Below are positions 34,484-43,671 of a DNA stretch of 54,029 nucleotides, one piece after another; the stretch's first letter is position 1, and each line of letters begins with the position of its first letter. The translations under genes were made by a program, and so were the position numbers. Source of the DNA: Acidobacteriaceae bacterium (GTDB lineage Bacteria > Acidobacteriota > Terriglobia > Terriglobales > Acidobacteriaceae); contig JANYBT010000060.1 of assembly GCA_025360645.1 (NCBI GenBank), positions 1-54,029 of the forward strand, given 5' to 3'. The notes under the pieces are model-generated. The model made no database searches. It was not told the DNA's origin and was given only the letters and a program-made list of their open reading frames with translations.

Positions 34484-34661
34484 TATTTACCACTTGTAAA
34501 ATGGCAATCATAGTCAACCCACCCGCGTCGGCATGTTCGTCCAATGGGTTGCCGTCCCGCGTGCTCTCTCCACTCTCACCATGACGCGGCCCGGTCTGTG
34601 ATACCTTGGGTTTCTTCTGCCACTCGACCGCATCCCGACCGCATCTCGACTTGGAGACATC

Positions 34662-36935
34662 ATGCGCCGCATCGCCGCTATCTTGTTGCTGTTCCCGTTG
34701 ATTCTGCCGGCTTCGTTGTTTGCCGCCGAGGACGCCGTTTTGCCGGGATACTCCACCGCTGCCAGCCGCACCCAGCGCGACTGGGAAACCAGGTTCCGCG
34801 CCCTTCCCAGCCCTGACAACCAGCGCGAATATATGCGGCATCTCTCCGCCCGTCCCCATCACGTGGGCTCGGCTTACGACAAAGATAATGCCGAGTGGAT
34901 CCTCGCCAACTTCAAGCAGTGGGGCCTCGACGCTCACATCGAGACCTTCGACGTGCTGTTCCCCACTCCCAAAACGCGCATGGTTGAGATGCTGGAGCCG
35001 ACCCGGTTCACCGCCAAGCTCGACGAGCCGGTGGTGGCCGCCGATCCCACTTCCTCGCAGAAATCTGAGCAGATTCCCACCTACAACGCCTACTCCATTG
35101 ATGGCGACGTCACCGGCCCCTTGGTCTTCGTCAATTACGGCTTGCCCGAGGACTACGAACGCCTGGAGCGCCTCGGCATCTCGGTCAAGGGAGCGATTGT
35201 CATTGCCAAGTACTGGCATTCCTGGCGCGGGATCAAGCCGAAAGTTGCCGCCGAGCATGGCGCTATCGGCTGCCTGATCTATACCGACCCGCACGACGAC
35301 GGCTACTTTGTCGACGACGTGTTTCCCGACGGTCCCATGCGCAACGCCAATGGCGTGCAGCGGGGAAGCGTCATGGATTTTGCTTCCTCGAGTCCGGGCG
35401 ACCCGCTCACTCCTGGCATTGGCGCAGTTCCCGGCGCCAAGCGCCTCGACCGCAAAGACGCCAAGAGCATTACCAAGATTCCCGTGCTGCCGATTTCCTA
35501 TGGCGACGCTCAACCTCTGCTCGCCGCGCTCAAGGGCCCGGTGGCTCCCGAAGATTGGCGTGGCGCTCTGCCCATCACCTATCACATCGGGCCCGGCCCC
35601 GCGAAGGTGCATCTGAAGGTCGAATCCAATTGGGATATCAAGCCGGTACGCGACATCATTGCGCGCATTCCGGGAACCGACGCTGCCGACCAGTGGATCA
35701 TTCGCGGCAATCACCATGATGCCTGGGTCAACGGAGCGGAGGACCCCATCTCAGGGCAGGTGGCGCTGCTGGAAGAGGCGCGCGCTCTGGGCGAACTGCT
35801 CAAGCAAGGCTGGAAGCCCCGCCGCACCATCATCTACTGCGCCTGGGATGGCGAAGAGCCGATGCTGCTGGGTTCCACCGAGTGGGTGGAGACCCACGCG
35901 GAAGAGCTGCGCCAACACGCCGCGGTGTACATCAATACCGATGGCAACGGACGTGGACCTTTGGCGATGGGCGGCTCTCATACGCTGGAACAGTTCATGA
36001 ACGGCGTGGCGCGCGACATCTCCGATCCTGAAACCAAACTTAGTGTGTGGAAGCGCCGCCAGTTGTCTGACCTTGCGGAGGCTGCCCCGGATGACCGCGA
36101 CGAACTCCGCCACCGCGCCGACTTGCGCCTCACTCCTCTGGGCTCGGGCACGGACTTCACTGCGTTCCTGGACCACCTCGGCATTGCCACTCTCGATCTG
36201 GGATATGGCGGCGAAGACCCGGGCGGAATTTACCACTCCATCTACGACGATTTCTATTGGTATACGCATTTCTCCGACTCTGATTTTGTGTACGGTCGCG
36301 CCCTTTCGCAGACGGTGGGGACGGCGGTGATGCGCCTGGCTGACGCTGATGTGCTGCCATTGGACTTCAACGGATTGGCCGACACCGTGCATCAATATTC
36401 CAAGCAACTGCAGAAGCTATTGAACGACAGGCAGGCGGAAGTCAAGGAGCGCAACCAACAGATCGAAGACGGAGTATTCCAGGCGACCTTCGATCCCAGG
36501 CGTCCCACTGTCGCTCCGAAAAAAGAGGACGTCCCGCCGCATCTGAATTTCGCTCCGTTCGACAACGCGGCGGACGCGCTCACTCGAAGCGCCGACCGCT
36601 ATGGCAAAGCGCTGGCGAAGGCGCAAGCCCGCTTCGGGGACGCTGCCGCGGTGGCTGCGCAAACCGAGGTCAATCGCATGCTGATCTCCAGCGAGCGCCG
36701 GCTCACCGACCCCGAGGGCCTGCCTCGCCGTCCCTGGTACAAGCACATGCTCTACGCGCCCGGCGTATACACCGGCTATGGCCCCAAGACCGTGCCCTCA
36801 GTGCGGGAGGCTATCGAACTGAAGCATTATGCCGAGGCCAATTCTGAAATTGTGCGCGTCGCCAAAGTGTTGCACCAGGAAGCCGAGTTGGTGGATCAAG
36901 CCGCCGCAGCGCTGGAGAAGATGGCGGCGCAGTAG
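34662..36935 (+). CDS. Secreted M28 family metallopeptidase (glutamate carboxypeptidase II-like)
   Basis: This 757-residue zinc exopeptidase has a signal peptide (RRIAAILLLFPLILPASLFA), a protease-associated insert (about 115-300), the M28 catalytic core and a C-terminal helical dimerisation domain. The ligands are visible: His and Asp in GNHHDAW, catalytic Glu and ligand Glu in WDGEEP, Asp in INTDGNG and His in YHSIYDD. The layout matches the human GCPII/NAALADase branch, which cleaves C-terminal Glu or other residues from small peptides. It is likely periplasmic or secreted, for peptide nutrition. A GGAGA site precedes the ATG. It stands alone. Confidence 0.93.
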   Translation: MRRIAAILLLFPLILPASLFAAEDAVLPGYSTAASRTQRDWETRFRALPSPDNQREYMRHLSARPHHVGSAYDKDNAEWILANFKQWGLDAHIETFDVLFPTPKTRMVEMLEPTRFTAKLDEPVVAADPTSSQKSEQIPTYNAYSIDGDVTGPLVFVNYGLPEDYERLERLGISVKGAIVIAKYWHSWRGIKPKVAAEHGAIGCLIYTDPHDDGYFVDDVFPDGPMRNANGVQRGSVMDFASSSPGDPLTPGIGAVPGAKRLDRKDAKSITKIPVLPISYGDAQPLLAALKGPVAPEDWRGALPITYHIGPGPAKVHLKVESNWDIKPVRDIIARIPGTDAADQWIIRGNHHDAWVNGAEDPISGQVALLEEARALGELLKQGWKPRRTIIYCAWDGEEPMLLGSTEWVETHAEELRQHAAVYINTDGNGRGPLAMGGSHTLEQFMNGVARDISDPETKLSVWKRRQLSDLAEAAPDDRDELRHRADLRLTPLGSGTDFTAFLDHLGIATLDLGYGGEDPGGIYHSIYDDFYWYTHFSDSDFVYGRALSQTVGTAVMRLADADVLPLDFNGLADTVHQYSKQLQKLLNDRQAEVKERNQQIEDGVFQATFDPRRPTVAPKKEDVPPHLNFAPFDNAADALTRSADRYGKALAKAQARFGDAAAVAAQTEVNRMLISSERRLTDPEGLPRRPWYKHMLYAPGVYTGYGPKTVPSVREAIELKHYAEANSEIVRVAKVLHQEAELVDQAAAALEKMAAQ

Positions 36936-37482
36936 CGGGACCCGGCTCGTGCGGGGACTCTGCCAGCTTGTGGTCTCCGCTTGCTCGTGACGCGCTGCGA
37001 ACTGGATACCGTATCACTAGCGAAGGGCTTCGGTAGTGTCTCAATTTAAAATAGGGGCCAGAAGTTCATCGAACGACTTTAGTGTTATGTCATTTACGCA
37101 CTACCAGGGGTAATTTCCGCTCTTCCCCCCAGGTATCACAGATCACGCGTGACAAGGCGTGCTATCGTTGTGCGTAAACGTTTGGTGCGCCTCGTGCAGC
37201 CAAACTTTGGTTGCGGCATCTCACGAAACCAGCGCAGGACGATCAAAGGGGATGTCATGGACGTTAGCGTGAGAGCCTTTCGGACCGCGCAGGTGATGTT
37301 GGGGCGGGGGAATCGCCGACCGCGAATGCGCGGAGGCTGCGGCCCAAAAAGGTGGGCTGCGCTTTGGTCCATCCCGTGCTAAAGCGATTAGCGCCGAGCG
37401 TCGGCTTGCGATCGCAATAAAAGCAAATACGGCCCGCTGGCGTAAGAGCTAACAGCGCGGCCAGACCAGGAGGAACCGAATC
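36936..37482. other. Gene-free stretch before the HicB-like gene
   Basis: This 547-bp interval has no convincing coding sequence. A 19-nt near-perfect dyad (GCAGCCAAACTTTGGTTGC, about 37187-37216 region) could form a small hairpin. A strong AGGAGGA ribosome site for the next gene lies at its end. The lower coding density here and around the TA-like genes may mark a small accessory insertion. Confidence 0.4.
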
Positions 37483-37875
37483 GTGAATCCTACTGAAGTT
37501 GTCTCCCAGGCTTCCGCCGTGAAGAGCCATGCCAAGTCGGCGCCTATTCAGGTGCGTTGTTTTGTCTATTCCGTAGGCGACAAGTGCTATCGGGCAGAGT
37601 GTATTGATCTGGATATAGTCGCTGAGGGAGCTACGAAAAAAGAAGTGCGGCGCGGATTAGAAGATGCCGTGATGGGATACTTGAGCGTCGTTTGTGATGG
37701 CGAATCGCTACGCGATGCCGATGAGAAAGCTTTCCGCAAACTTATTTTGCGGCCATCTCCGCTTTCCCACCGGCTCCACTATTATCTAGGGAAGATCGGG
37801 CAATCTGCCATTCGTTCGCGTCAAAGCGATGTCCGAACCCGTTTTTTCACGGTTCCGGCGCCATGCGGCATCTAG
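37483..37875 (+). CDS. HicB-like antitoxin-family protein
   Basis: The 130 residues contain the partial-RNase-H-like HicB core: CYRAECIDLDIVAEGATKKE and VRRGLEDAVMGYLSVV. The C-terminal part lacks a clear ribbon-helix-helix, so DNA binding is uncertain. The start is GTG 37483, with AGGAGGA 8 bp upstream. A HicA-like gene lies 126 bp downstream. In most hic loci hicA comes first, so the order is reversed and the gap unusually large. Confidence 0.72.
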   Translation: MNPTEVVSQASAVKSHAKSAPIQVRCFVYSVGDKCYRAECIDLDIVAEGATKKEVRRGLEDAVMGYLSVVCDGESLRDADEKAFRKLILRPSPLSHRLHYYLGKIGQSAIRSRQSDVRTRFFTVPAPCGI

Positions 37876-38001
37876 CAACAGATAACTTGCGGGTATAAAT
37901 AGTCGGCCTTGCTCGGGGACACTCTTTTCCTGCTGAAAAGCAAACGCAGCTCCCTGTAATGGGATGGTCCTGTTTTTGGCACGGGCAAGAAACTACCAAA
38001 A

Positions 38002-38280
38002 TTGAAACCGCGACAAGTCAAAGCCAACCTCACGGCTTTGGGCTTCCATTGGAAGCGGACAGACGGCTCGCATGAACAATGGGAGAGGGCAGCAGACGGA
38101 ATCCGTAAACGAGCAATTGTTACAATTGATGTTGGGAAGTCCGAATTTGGCGACTTCCTCATGAAAAGTATGATCCGTCAGTCTGGGTTTACTCGGGATG
38201 AGTTTTGCACTGGAGTTTCCGACAGACCTTCTTCCGGTCCAGCCGCGCCGGCAGATCCCGCAACAGAAAAATCAAATTGA
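38002..38280 (+). CDS. HicA-like mRNA interferase candidate
   Basis: The 92-residue frame has the HicA/YcfA double-stranded-RNA-binding fold marks: KPRQVKANLTALGFHWKRTD, GSHEQWE with the catalytic His, and FLMKSMIRQSGFTRDEF. Only a TTG (38002) can start it; an in-frame stop lies at 37957. The codons just before (KLPKLKPRQV) already look like the normal HicA N-terminus, so the true start may have been lost by mutation. The last 20 residues go beyond the usual length. It could be functional from TTG or a decaying gene. Confidence 0.6.
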   Translation: MKPRQVKANLTALGFHWKRTDGSHEQWERAADGIRKRAIVTIDVGKSEFGDFLMKSMIRQSGFTRDEFCTGVSDRPSSGPAAPADPATEKSN

Positions 38281-38334
38281 AACTGCTTATCTCCGCGTGA
38301 ACCCTCCTCCCGAACGTGCTACTCTAAACAGTTT

Positions 38335-39375
38335 ATGTCTGCCCCCAATTCCCGCTTTGTACGTGCTTGCAAATCGTTGCCAGTGGATCGCACGCCGGTA
38401 TGGTTCATGCGCCAGGCCGGACGCTATATGGCTGAGTACCGCGCGGTTCGCAAGAACCATTCCCTGATTGAAATCTGCAAGAAGCCGCAACTCGCTGCTG
38501 AGGTCACCATCACTGCGGCGGAATACTTGAAGGTGGACGCGGCCATCATCTTCGCCGACCTGCTGCTTCCCCTCGAGGTGATGGGACTTCCTTTTCGCTT
38601 TGAAGCCGGCGAAGGCCCGGTCATTGAGGCGCCATTGCGCAGCGCCGCCGACATCTCGCGTCTCCGCACGGACCGCGCTGCCGACCTGGGCTATGTCGCC
38701 GAGGCGGTGCGCAAGGTCGCCGCGCATTTCGGCGAGAGCCTGCCCGTGATCGGTTTCTGCGGCGCGCCTTTTACTTTGGCCAGCTACATGATCGAGGGCG
38801 GAAGCTCCCGCAACTACATCCACACCAAGAAAATGATGTACTCCTCGCCTGCCGCGTGGGACGAGTTGATGCGCAAGATCACTGTGGTCGTGGCCGAGTA
38901 TGCCGCCGAACAAGTGCGCGCCGGTGCCGACGTGCTGCAGATTTTCGACAGCTGGGTGGGCTGCCTCAGCGTCGAAGACTATGAACGCTATGTGCTCCCC
39001 CACGTCACCGCACTGGTGCATACCCTGAAGCAGACCGGCGCGCCGATCATCTACTTCGGTACGGATAGCTCCACTCTACTGCCTTCGATGCAGCGCACCG
39101 GGGCCGACGTGGTGGGTCTGGACTGGCGCATCCCGCTCGACGAAGGTTGGCGGCGGATGGATTACAAAGTCGCGGTGCAGGGAAACCTCGACCCCGTGCT
39201 CCTGTTCGCCGGTTGGGAAGAAGTAAAATCCCGCGCCGCGGATATTTTGCAACAAGCCGCCGGACGTCCCGGCCACATCTTCAACCTGGGCCACGGAATT
39301 CTGCCAGAAACGCCGGTGGACAACGTGAAGTCGCTGGCCGCATTCGTACAGCAATACGAATTCAAGAAATCATGA
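38335..39375 (+). CDS. hemE: Uroporphyrinogen decarboxylase
   Basis: HemE removes four carboxyl groups from uroporphyrinogen III to give coproporphyrinogen III, in the cytosol. The 346 residues match the family in length and motifs: RTPVWFMRQAGRYMAEYRAV near the N-terminus (substrate-binding Arg residues), GFCGAPFTLASYMIEGGSS and FDSWVGCLS. It starts a run hemE-hemH-hemG with short gaps (15 and 2 nt), the last steps of heme b synthesis. The link to the heme-rich cytochromes at 6-10.5 kb is metabolic, not positional. Confidence 0.97.
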   Translation: MSAPNSRFVRACKSLPVDRTPVWFMRQAGRYMAEYRAVRKNHSLIEICKKPQLAAEVTITAAEYLKVDAAIIFADLLLPLEVMGLPFRFEAGEGPVIEAPLRSAADISRLRTDRAADLGYVAEAVRKVAAHFGESLPVIGFCGAPFTLASYMIEGGSSRNYIHTKKMMYSSPAAWDELMRKITVVVAEYAAEQVRAGADVLQIFDSWVGCLSVEDYERYVLPHVTALVHTLKQTGAPIIYFGTDSSTLLPSMQRTGADVVGLDWRIPLDEGWRRMDYKVAVQGNLDPVLLFAGWEEVKSRAADILQQAAGRPGHIFNLGHGILPETPVDNVKSLAAFVQQYEFKKS

Positions 39376-39390
39376 GCGGGGACTGCTCCC

Positions 39391-40335
39391 ATGGGAACCA
39401 GCGGTAAGGCGCCCGGGAGCTTCCCGGACGGCCAGAGCGACACGGCGGTGTTATTGCTGGCGCACGGCAGCCCTGACAAGGCGGAAGACATTCCCGATTT
39501 CCTGCGCGCCATCACCGGCGGGCGGTCGCTGCCCCAGCAGGTGGTCGATGAAGTCACTCACCGCTACTCCCTGATCGGTTTCTCTGCGCTCACCAAGTGG
39601 ACGCTGCAACAGCGCGACCAACTCGCCGCTCTGCTTCAACTGCCGGTATACGCCGGGATGCGCAACTGGAAGCCTTCGATTGCCGATGCGGTGAAGGCCA
39701 TCACCGCCCGGTCCTGCTCCCGCGCCATCGCTATCTGCATGGCCCCTCAAAATTCGCGCACCAGCGTTGGGCTCTATCGCGACGCGGTCTCCCGTACTGT
39801 GCCGCCATTCACAGTCGATTTCGTGGACGAATGGCACGATCAGCCGCTGTTGGTGAAGGCTTTTGCCGAGAAGTTGAGCGCAGGATTGAAGCAGGCTCGC
39901 GACCAGGCCGGACGCGCGGTTCCAGTCATTTTCACCGCCCATAGCGTTCCCGCCCGCACCATTAGCGACGGCGATCATTACGAAGTCCAAGCGCGGGAGA
40001 CGGCCAGGCTGGTGGGGCGTGAAGCTGGTCTTGCTAGCGCTGAGTGCAGTTTTGCGTTCCAGAGCCAGGGCATGTCGGGAGGCCCGTGGATTGGGCCTAC
40101 GGTGGAGGAAACCATCGTCGCGCTGAAAGCGAAGGGCCACGCGGGAGTCTTCGTGCAACCCATCGGCTTCCTCTGCGACCACGTCGAAATTCTTTACGAC
40201 ATTGACGTGATGTTCAAGCAGTTCGCCCAGAAACAAGGCATGTCCCTGTGGCGTGCCGAGTCGCTGAACGGTTCGCCCCTGCTCACTGCGGCGATTGCCG
40301 ATATAGTAAAGCCACGGCTGGTTCAAACTCCGTAA
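39391..40335 (+). CDS. hemH: Ferrochelatase
   Basis: HemH inserts ferrous iron into protoporphyrin IX. The 314 residues show the catalytic His in FTAHSVPART, the acidic metal path SQGMSGGPWIGPTVEE, and QPIGFLCDHVEILYDIDV near the C-terminus, all diagnostic. The N-terminal GxP loop is reduced (LLAHGSPDKAEDIPDFL) and the usual IGG-S-P-L reads IGFSALT, so the enzyme is a divergent member. It sits 15 nt after hemE and 2 nt before hemG. Confidence 0.94.
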   Translation: MGTSGKAPGSFPDGQSDTAVLLLAHGSPDKAEDIPDFLRAITGGRSLPQQVVDEVTHRYSLIGFSALTKWTLQQRDQLAALLQLPVYAGMRNWKPSIADAVKAITARSCSRAIAICMAPQNSRTSVGLYRDAVSRTVPPFTVDFVDEWHDQPLLVKAFAEKLSAGLKQARDQAGRAVPVIFTAHSVPARTISDGDHYEVQARETARLVGREAGLASAECSFAFQSQGMSGGPWIGPTVEETIVALKAKGHAGVFVQPIGFLCDHVEILYDIDVMFKQFAQKQGMSLWRAESLNGSPLLTAAIADIVKPRLVQTP

Positions 40336-40337
40336 GC

Positions 40338-41777
40338 ATGAAACGCATCGCAATTATCGGCGGCGGAATCTCTGGGCTGGCGGCGGCCTACGAGCTCGAA
40401 GTAAAACGGGCCGCTGGCTTGCCGGTCGAATACGTCTTGTACGAATCGAGTTCGCGGCTCGGCGGCGTGATGGTCACGGACCATATGGACGACTGCCTGG
40501 TGGAAGCCGGCCCCGATTCGTTTCTGACGGAGAAACCGTGGGCGTCCGACCTCTGCCGCAGAGTCGGCCTCGGCGATCAACTGATCGGCTCCAACGACCC
40601 GCAGCGCAAGACCTACATCCTGGTCAACGGACGTCTCATCGTCATGCCCGATGGCCTGATGTTCATGGTGCCCACCAAGATTCTGCCCACGGTGCTCTCC
40701 CCATTATTCTCGGTGCGCACCAAGCTGCGCATGGCCGCAGAATGGTTTCATCCGCCGCACCAAGCTCAGGGCGATGAGACTGTTGCATCCATGGTGGAAC
40801 GCCACTACGGCTCAGAAATGGTGGAGCGGCTGGCCGACCCCTTGCTCTCCGGCGTGTACGGAGGCGAGGCCGATCAACTCAGCGTGCGCGCGGTCCTCGC
40901 CCGTTTTGCGGATATGGAAGCTAAGCACGGCAGCCTGGGTCGCGCCATGCTCGCCTCGCGCCGGAAAATGGCGAAGGCGAGAAAAGGCCCGGCCCCGCCT
41001 CTATTCACCTCGTTGAAAAATGGCATGCAGCAGATGGTGGACGCCGTAGTGGCGAAGCTCAACCCGGCGTGTGTGCGCACCGCAGCATCGGTGGACGCCG
41101 TGCTGCGCGAGAACGACGGTTGGCATGTGGTTACCGACGCTGGCTCCCAACGCTTCGACAGCGTGATCGTGGCCACTCCCGCCCCGTCGGCCGCCAACTT
41201 GTTGCGCGGAACCAGCAACGATCTTGCCGCCCTGCTCCGCACCATCCACTACAGTTCTTCGGTCACGGTCACACTGGGCTACGACAAAGCGGTTCGCGAT
41301 TCGCTGCCGCCCGGCTTTGGCTTCCTGATTCCGCGCAGCGAAGGCAAACGCATGTTGGCCGCCACCTTCGTGCACAACAAATTTCCCCATCGTGCGCCGG
41401 AGGACCGCGCCCTCATTCGTTGCTTCCTGGGCGGCGCGCGCGATGAACAAATCCTCGACCTCGACGAAAACCAGATTCTGCAGATCGTCCGCAGCGAATT
41501 GCGGCAGATCATCGGACTTTCTGCCGAACCGCGCTTTGCCCGAGTTTATAAGTGGAGGGCCGCCATGGCCCAGTACAGCGTTGGACATCTGGAGCGCCTG
41601 GAACGGATCGAGCGACTGCGTCAGCAGTTGCCGGGCCTCGCGTTTGCGGGCAACGGCTTCCGCGGAATTGGAGTGCCGGATTGCGTGAAGTCAGGCCGGG
41701 ACGCGGCGGACGATCAATTGCGCGCCCTGGGCTTATTGAAAGATGAACCCATTCCGGCGCTAGCTCCGCACCGATAA
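40338..41777 (+). CDS. hemG: Protoporphyrinogen oxidase (HemY/HemG type)
   Basis: This FAD enzyme oxidises protoporphyrinogen IX to protoporphyrin IX. The 479 residues start with the dinucleotide site RIAIIGGGISGLAAAYEL, followed by GVMVTDHMDDCLVEAGPDSF, and end with the FAD-contacting LAFAGNGFRGIGVPDCVKSG, the HemY-type pattern (oxygen-dependent class). ATG 40338 comes 2 nt after hemH. Its last 18 nt overlap the convergent aminotransferase gene. Confidence 0.95.
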   Translation: MKRIAIIGGGISGLAAAYELEVKRAAGLPVEYVLYESSSRLGGVMVTDHMDDCLVEAGPDSFLTEKPWASDLCRRVGLGDQLIGSNDPQRKTYILVNGRLIVMPDGLMFMVPTKILPTVLSPLFSVRTKLRMAAEWFHPPHQAQGDETVASMVERHYGSEMVERLADPLLSGVYGGEADQLSVRAVLARFADMEAKHGSLGRAMLASRRKMAKARKGPAPPLFTSLKNGMQQMVDAVVAKLNPACVRTAASVDAVLRENDGWHVVTDAGSQRFDSVIVATPAPSAANLLRGTSNDLAALLRTIHYSSSVTVTLGYDKAVRDSLPPGFGFLIPRSEGKRMLAATFVHNKFPHRAPEDRALIRCFLGGARDEQILDLDENQILQIVRSELRQIIGLSAEPRFARVYKWRAAMAQYSVGHLERLERIERLRQQLPGLAFAGNGFRGIGVPDCVKSGRDAADDQLRALGLLKDEPIPALAPHR

Positions 41778-43142
41778 CGCCGCTTCTTCGATCGCGCCGC
41801 CGAGCTGCTCACAAGCCCAGAAAATTTGTTCGCTTGTAATTATCGCTGGCGGGGCGATCAGCAGATGATCTCCAGCCACGCCATCGACGCATCCCTGCAT
41901 GGGATAAACCAGCAGCCCGCGCTGATGAGCAGCCTGCGCTACTCGGCTGGAGAAAGTCAGCTCGGGCGCAAACCACTGTTTGGTCTTGCGGTCCGCTACA
42001 AACTCCACTCCCCACAGCAGCCCCAGGCCGCGCACATCGCCCACCACGTCGAGGCTGAGCAATTGCTTTAGACCCTGTTCGAGTTGAGCGGCTGCCGTCC
42101 CGGGCTGCGACGAGTCCGCGGCCCGTATCAACTCTTCTGACCGGATCTTTCGCAACACTGCCTGCCCTGCCGCCACCGAAATGGGATGCGCATTGTAGGT
42201 AAGGCCGTGCAGAAATGCGCCCGAACCGGCAGCAATGGTCTCGACGACTTGGCGCGTTGCCAGCACAGCCCCCAGCGGCGCATATCCGCTGGAAATCCCC
42301 TTCGCCGTCACCAGAAGGTCAGGCGCCATGCCCCAGTGTTCGACTGCGAAGTTGCGCCCGGTGCGCCCCGTGCCGGTCATCACCTCATCGGCAATCAGCA
42401 ACACGTCCCGGCGCCTGCAAATCTCGGCAATGCTCTGCAAATATCCCGGCGGCGGGGTCACCGCACCCAACGTCGCACCGCTCATCGGCTCGCAGATGAA
42501 GGCCGACACCTCGCCGCCGGCAGCATCAATGGCGCGGTCCAGTTCCGCAGCGTAGTCCTGTCCGCAATTTCGGCAGCCGTCGGTGCAATCGTAGTGGCAG
42601 CGATAGCAGTAGGGCATGCCGATGTGCTCGAACTCGCGCACCATGGGCAAATACATCTCGCGCCGCCGCAAGTTGCCGGAAACCGCGAGCGCGCCCAGCG
42701 TAGACCCGTGGTAACTCTGCTGGCGGCTGATGACGCGATAGCGTTCCGGATGTCCCGCCTCCACCTGATATTGCCGCGCCAGCTTGAGCGCCGTTTCCAC
42801 GCTCTCCGATCCGCCGCAGGTGAAGTACACCGCGCCGCCGCGAAAGTGTTCGCCCGCGAACTCCAGCAACCCCTGCGCGAATTTTTCCGCCACCGGGGTG
42901 GTGAACTGGCTGGTGTGGACGAACTCAAGCTGCCGGGCTTGTTCCGCCATGGCGGCAGCGATCTCCGCCACTCCATGCCCGATGAAGTTCACTGCCGCCG
43001 AGCCGGAAAAATCGAGGTAGCGCTTGCCTTCCACGTCCCAAACGAACACGCCCTCGCCCCGCACCGCCACGGGAAACGGCTTGCGGAACGACCGCCGCAG
43101 AACCGGCGTTAGATATTCGGGATGGGGGGAAGGGTGAGACAC
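41760..43142 (-). CDS. Class III PLP-dependent aminotransferase
   Basis: This cytosolic aminotransferase has 460 residues with the class III marks: GSESVETALKLAR, SYHGSTLGALAVSG, FICEPMSGATLG, ADEVMTGTGRTG and the PLP Lys in LLVTAKGISSGY. A Cys-rich insert, CYRCHYDCTDGCRNCG (about 178-193), could bind zinc; related enzymes have CYRCP-type loops here. Its CxxCH string is not a heme site because the protein is cytosolic. Substrate unknown (omega-amino acid or beta-alanine-pyruvate type are possible). The start is GTG 43142. It overlaps hemG by 18 nt tail to tail. Confidence 0.9.
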   Translation of the reverse strand: MSHPSPHPEYLTPVLRRSFRKPFPVAVRGEGVFVWDVEGKRYLDFSGSAAVNFIGHGVAEIAAAMAEQARQLEFVHTSQFTTPVAEKFAQGLLEFAGEHFRGGAVYFTCGGSESVETALKLARQYQVEAGHPERYRVISRQQSYHGSTLGALAVSGNLRRREMYLPMVREFEHIGMPYCYRCHYDCTDGCRNCGQDYAAELDRAIDAAGGEVSAFICEPMSGATLGAVTPPPGYLQSIAEICRRRDVLLIADEVMTGTGRTGRNFAVEHWGMAPDLLVTAKGISSGYAPLGAVLATRQVVETIAAGSGAFLHGLTYNAHPISVAAGQAVLRKIRSEELIRAADSSQPGTAAAQLEQGLKQLLSLDVVGDVRGLGLLWGVEFVADRKTKQWFAPELTFSSRVAQAAHQRGLLVYPMQGCVDGVAGDHLLIAPPAIITSEQIFWACEQLGGAIEEAALSVRS

Positions 43143-43154
43143 GGTCGCAACAGG

Positions 43155-43487
43155 CTAGGTCAGGTCCACAACGCGTGCGCCCGGCGCGTTCTTTTTGACC
43201 GACGCGATGCCGTTGTTCCGTCCGGAAACTGACTTGTACATCTCGCTCATGCCAATCACCAAAGTGTTGGCCGCGATGAGCGTGAAATAGGTCTGGCCGT
43301 TCTTGGCCACCTTGCGCTCGTACCGCTTGTCATTGGCGGCGTTCGCTTTCACTGAGACGATGCCCTTCTCCGCGCTGCCTTTCTCGTGGTAGGTCTCGCT
43401 GGTGAGGATGACTTCGCCATTTGCCGCTTTCAGGTTGAACAGGTACTGCCCATTCCTGCTTTTCTTCAGCTCAAACTTCGCCGCCAT
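43155..43487 (-). CDS. YegP-like DUF1508 protein
   Basis: The 110 residues hold two DUF1508 repeats, FELKKSRNGQYLFNLKAANG at the start and YERKVAKNGQTYFTLIAANT in the middle, each ending in a YKS/YHE-type strand. E. coli YegP is the standard relative. Function is unknown; some relatives are stress-linked. GGGAGG precedes the ATG. It lies 12 nt upstream of the aminotransferase start and is probably cotranscribed. Confidence 0.92.
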   Translation of the reverse strand: MAAKFELKKSRNGQYLFNLKAANGEVILTSETYHEKGSAEKGIVSVKANAANDKRYERKVAKNGQTYFTLIAANTLVIGMSEMYKSVSGRNNGIASVKKNAPGARVVDLT

Positions 43488-43671
43488 GTACGTTCCTCCC
43501 TCGCTGAACCAAAATGTCGGATGGATGCGTCGCGTAGATTGTCGCCGCAGGTCGCGCGGAATGCAACAGCTCAGTCAGCCGGGCGAAGCGAAGGTTTAGC
43601 TTCTGGTATGCGTCGCCACACACTGTTGTCCGCTACCCCGAGCGAGGGTAGGCTCTCGCCGGCACGACTGC

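Noticed and set aside
42557-42610. CxxCH in the aminotransferase as a heme site
   Set aside because: The protein has no export signal and the motif is part of a Cys-rich loop known in related enzymes.
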